Shown: piece by piece, positions 60,745 through 64,000 of the stretch
How the letters are laid out: each line of letters begins with the position of its first letter
Position numbering within the stretch: position 1 is the stretch's first letter
NCBI RefSeq assembly: GCF_964275005.1
Contig: NC_092701.1
Span: 32,817,919-32,881,918 of the forward strand
DNA length: 64,000 nt
From: Diadema setosum
Taxonomy: Eukaryota; Echinodermata; Echinoidea; Diadematoida; Diadematidae
Direction of reading: 5' to 3'
Made by a program: the position numbers and the translations under genes
Notes under the pieces: model-generated
Told to the model about the DNA's origin: nothing
Seen by the model: the letters and a program-made list of their open reading frames with translations, nothing else
Database searches by the model: none

Positions 60745-62325
60745 CATATTTTGGATCTTTTTTTTAAAGTGTATCCTGTAGTGATTGGTTGAAAGAGCTT
60801 CACGCGATCTATGCTACACTGCATATGTCAGAATGTTGCCAGTATGTTTGACATCCCATCATGCTATTTGCAAAATTACATCATTTTTATGACGACATTT
60901 TGCAAAAAGTATCTTTCACTCAGTACTAACTTTGTTAAATGTATGTTACAAAGCAATTATGACATCACAAAGCGATTCTGACATCGCGCGCTGCAGTCGT
61001 ACTGTCATTCTGTGAAATGTACTGTAACAATTCATTGTGACATCACAAAGCAATTCTAACATCGCGCACTGTTTCGTACCGTCCCTCTCTGAAATGTATG
61101 AATTTCTAACAAAACAATTGCGACGCCACAAAGCAATTCTGACATCGCGCGCTGCATCGTACTGTCGAGTATCACCCTCTGAAATTGTAACAATTTCTTA
61201 CAAAACAATTGTGACATCACAAAACAATTTTGACATCGCGCACTGCATACTGTAGTAATACTTTCACTCTGTGAGATGTAACAATTTCTAGCAAAACAAT
61301 TGTGACATCACAAAGCAATTCTAACATCGCGCACGGTCACTCTCTGAAATGTAACAATTTCTAACAAAACAATTGTGACATCAAAAAACAATTCTGACAT
61401 CGCGCACTGCGCCATGCTGTCACTCTCTGAAAAGTAACAATTAAAAAAAAAAACAATTGTGACATCACAAAACAATTCTGACATTGCGCGCTGCATCGTA
61501 ATGTCACTATGTAAGATGTAACCATTTCTAACAAAACAATTGCGACAACACAAAGCAATTCTGACATTGCGCACTGCTTCGCTCAGTCACTCTGTGAAAT
61601 GTAACAATTTCTAACAATACAATTGTGACATCACAAAGCAATTCTAACATCGCGCACTGCTTCGTACTGTCACTCTCTGAAATGTAACAATTTCTAACAA
61701 AACAATTGTGACATCACAAAGCAATTCTGACATCGCGCACTGCTTTGCTCCGTCACTCTGTGAAAATGTAACAATTTCTAACAATACAATTGTGACATCA
61801 CTAAGCAATTCTAACATCGCACACTGATTCTTACCGTCACTCTCTGAATGTAACAATTTCTAACTTCGTAAATTTACATTGTGCGCTGCATGCTTTCAAC
61901 TGTCAGTATTGGATTCCTCCACAAAATCGCATCCACCACATGACTTCTTGCCTCACATTTCCCCATTCTCTTGTTTATTTTTTTTCTAACACATACAACA
62001 AATATATAATTTTTCCTAATTTCGAGTTCTGTGTCAGAAGTATTATTCACTACTGGGCCGCACCCCTCAGCGAGAAGGCCTTGTACTATTTTTAGTCACC
62101 TTAGTGCCTATAGTTTTAATCAGAAACTCTCAGGGCAAAGTATATTTGTATGCTATTTGCAAAATTTCGTCATAGTGACGACATTTTGCAAATAGTACGC
62201 CATGGCCGTGTCAAACGTGCCAACATTCTGACATTGCTGAAGATATCTAATCAAATGTCAAAGCTCTTTCAACCAATCACTAGAGGATAGATTAAAAAAA
62301 AAAATCAAAAATATGATATCTCTTT
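60745..62325. mobile_element. Foldback (TU-like) element with internal tandem array
   Basis: Outer arms of about 180 bp (about 60745-60925 and 62145-62325) are inverted repeats sharing TAGTGATTGGTTGAAAGAGCT, GTCAGAATGTTG and GTTTGACA. Each arm also holds a hairpin built on CTATTTGCAAAAT/ATTTTGCAAATAG around CGTCA/TGACG. Between them lies a tandem array. Long arms plus internal tandem repeats is the layout of foldback elements, including the TU elements described from sea urchins. No coding capacity. Confidence 0.75.
60950..61870 (+). repeat. Tandem array of eleven ~83-bp units
   Basis: GTGACATCACAAAGCAATTC followed by TGACATCGCGCACTGC and CACTCTCTGAAATGTAACAA recurs at about 60961, 61039, 61122, 61213, 61305, 61377, 61460, 61544, 61627, 61709 and 61794. 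Spacing is 72-92 bp. Forms the core of the foldback element. Confidence 0.9.
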
Positions 62326-63273
62326 GAAGCCTATATCTTTGTGTTATTATGTATTCATCTGCAAGAATTGTATAAGCCAGTTCGTAATTAGCTCATGTAC
62401 ACATTGGTACAAATGACCTTTCTTTTTTCTCAGATAGTTAGGCACTTCACTCGTCTACAAAGCGGCATAAAATGCCTAAGCTTGCGTGACGTAACAATTT
62501 ATGGAATTCATGTTCAAACAAAGAATTATCTCGCGTTTAGAGCAGGTGATCAGAATACTCCATCAGTTGACAATTTAGCGGGCATCCATTTCATTGTTTT
62601 GTATTGAATGCAATAACAGCCTATTTCCATTTATATTGCGAAATACCATTCTTGCTGTAGGGTGGATGTGCTGGCAATTAAAGCACCATTTAGATAAGGA
62701 TCACATGAATAATTATCGCATCACAGATGCTTATCTCAGTGAATTTACAAACTGAAATGCCTGTTGGTACAAATGACCTTTTTTCTGCTCATGCGCAAAG
62801 TGGAATTACGAACTTTTCTATTCACTTGTATGTTATTCTGTTATTTATTTTCTTTCTTTGTTTGTACTATCATATCCCGACAAGGGGTCGAAAGAGCTAA
62901 TAAGATTCTGCAAAATGCCTCGATATTATTCTCACAGATCCGCTAGGGCTAGGCTCTCTATCAACTCATTGGAAATTGTTCTCCGATATTCAACAGCGCC
63001 ATCCCTTTTGCACAGCACATTGAGAGCTGCCTTGCGCCTGACGACACTGCTGCCGCACCTCGCTCAACGATAGTCATCCGGACTAAACATGGCGATACCT
63101 ACTTCCTGATTGAATGAACCATATCCAGACCAATGAATACCTGCTCTTAATTCGCATAATCGGACGAGTTGTTGTTGCTACAGCATTGGATAGTGTCAAG
63201 GCTTCCAAAAGCTCTCTCCTCGCCCCATTAACTAGGTGAGTTTATGCCCATGTGAGCCGCCTGACCATGTAAC
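62326..63273. other. Upstream region and 5' UTR of the next gene
   Basis: TTGGTACAAATGACCTTT occurs at about 62404 and again at 62764. From about 62980 the sequence becomes richer in CpG, as in a promoter or 5' UTR. A GTGAGT at 63236 could be a donor of an upstream non-coding exon. An in-frame TGA (63262) precedes the start at 63274. Confidence 0.4.
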
Positions 63274-63406
63274 ATGGGGCAGCATCAAACGAAGGAGGGG
63301 GATCAGCGGAGGTCGTCCGCAAGCAACAGCGATCGCCCCGCGAAGACAAAATCTGAGTCAACGAAGCGACACCCAAGCAAGTTGCCCGTCATCGAACAGA
63401 AAGTCG
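63274..63406 (+). CDS. ABL: Candidate first coding exon of an ABL-family tyrosine kinase (1b-type)
   Basis: ATG at 63274 in a strong context (AACATGG), with an in-frame stop just upstream, opens 44 codons plus one base ending at a GTATGT donor. The peptide begins MGQHQTKEGDQRRSSAS. A glycine at position 2 followed by basic residues fits N-myristoylation. Human ABL1 isoform 1b begins MGQQPGKVLGDQRRPS; its first exon codes 45 residues and also ends in phase 1. The match is short and the kinase exons would lie beyond the window, so this is a good hypothesis, not proof. ABL ties cell-surface and stress signals to the actin skeleton. In human, ABL2 and EDEM3 both lie at 1q25. Confidence 0.5.
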
Positions 63407-64000
63407 GTATGTAGACGTGTCGAAACTTGGCACTAATATTCATGATACTCTCGTGTCTTCGATGGTCCTTATTGTTCATTAAACTTGGTCATAGATAAAA
63501 CTTCACAAGTTTCTATGGCCTATGAAAGCTGTGTTACGCGCGCTGGCCTGTAACGTTAGATGGGTCTCAGTTATGGTGATATAGTAATTAGTAGTGGTCT
63601 ACAGTGTCGGTGTATGTTTTGGTGATTATTGCACGCATGTAAGAAACATAGATCCAGCTTCTACATCCAATTCAGCTCAGTCGAACAGGTCAAATACACC
63701 CTGCCACTATGATTCAACGAGCGACAAAGCAGGTGCACAATAAGCCGTTCTCTATGGATGATCAAAAATTGTATGGATGTCTATGACTGTTATGCTGGGT
63801 TGACTGCCAGTTCATCTTTTGTAGCACGTTTTTTGTTTTCCTATGCAAGATTTTTGCTGTGATTTTTGTACTCGTAATCAGAAGTGCTAGCGTGTACACT
63901 GTACAAGGACAAGGAGGGCATTGCATGAAGCATTTTGTCAATTTTTTTTTTCCCTGACAAACTGTGAGTGTTATAAGCTACAGAAATCCTTGCATCTGAT
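63407..64000 (+). other. Start of intron 1 of the candidate ABL gene
   Basis: Follows the GTATGT donor. No further exon recognised before the window ends. Confidence 0.4.

Noticed and set aside
62403-62781. TTGGTACAAATGACCTTT pair as ends of an element
   Set aside because: Only an 18-base direct match without inverted ends or target duplication.

Overview
This is a 64-kb piece of an intron-rich animal genome, most likely a marine deuterostome and probably an echinoderm. The reasons are one conserved metazoan gene split into 20 coding exons, TAGGCC-type motifs scattered throughout, a foldback element of the kind known from sea urchins, and many short inverted-repeat transposons. The organism call is inference; the gene calls rest on reading the exons directly.

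The host gene is EDEM3 (ER degradation-enhancing alpha-mannosidase-like protein 3), on the + strand from 1570 to 48034. Twenty coding exons join in frame (3,486 nt including the stop, 1,161 residues). They encode a signal peptide, a GH47 mannosidase-like domain, a protease-associated (PA) domain, and an unusually long acidic and coiled-coil tail that does not end in KDEL. Exon 1 (signal peptide) lies at 1570-1676 and exon 2 at 28241, so intron 1 is about 26.6 kb. From 48035 to about 57.7 kb I see no gene, only 3' UTR-like or intergenic DNA. At 63274-63406 there is a candidate first coding exon of the next + strand gene. It begins MGQ, resembles the start of the myristoylated ABL kinase isoform (1b), and matches human ABL exon 1b in phase and closely in length.

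The most unusual object is inside EDEM3 intron 1. Positions 2101-25205 (23.1 kb) are bounded by long terminal inverted repeats (541 and 523 bp; the outer ~285 bp look identical) with outward-facing CAGTAGGGGAGC termini. The 6-bp sequence GCTTTT sits immediately outside both ends, as expected of a target-site duplication. The unit therefore looks like one giant inverted-repeat transposon. I can see no transposase or Polinton-type genes in it. It carries nested passengers: a hAT-like miniature element (4681-5082), an old Ty3/gypsy integrase fossil (5430-6243), a young 8.4-kb Ty3/gypsy element inserted into that fossil (6244-14681, LTRs apparently identical), a 5'-truncated LINE (15680-17107), a small inverted-repeat element (20274-20469) and a nine-unit ~200-bp satellite (20755-22450).

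The rest of the window is rich in miniature elements. There are TTAA-flanked piggyBac-like elements (42005, 53197), TA-flanked pogo/Tigger-like elements (29936, 39253), smaller TA-flanked families in EDEM3 introns and downstream, a tRNA-derived SINE (59059), a TU/foldback-like element with 11 internal tandem units (60745-62325), perfect or near-perfect hairpins (56682, 57745), and several micro- and minisatellites.
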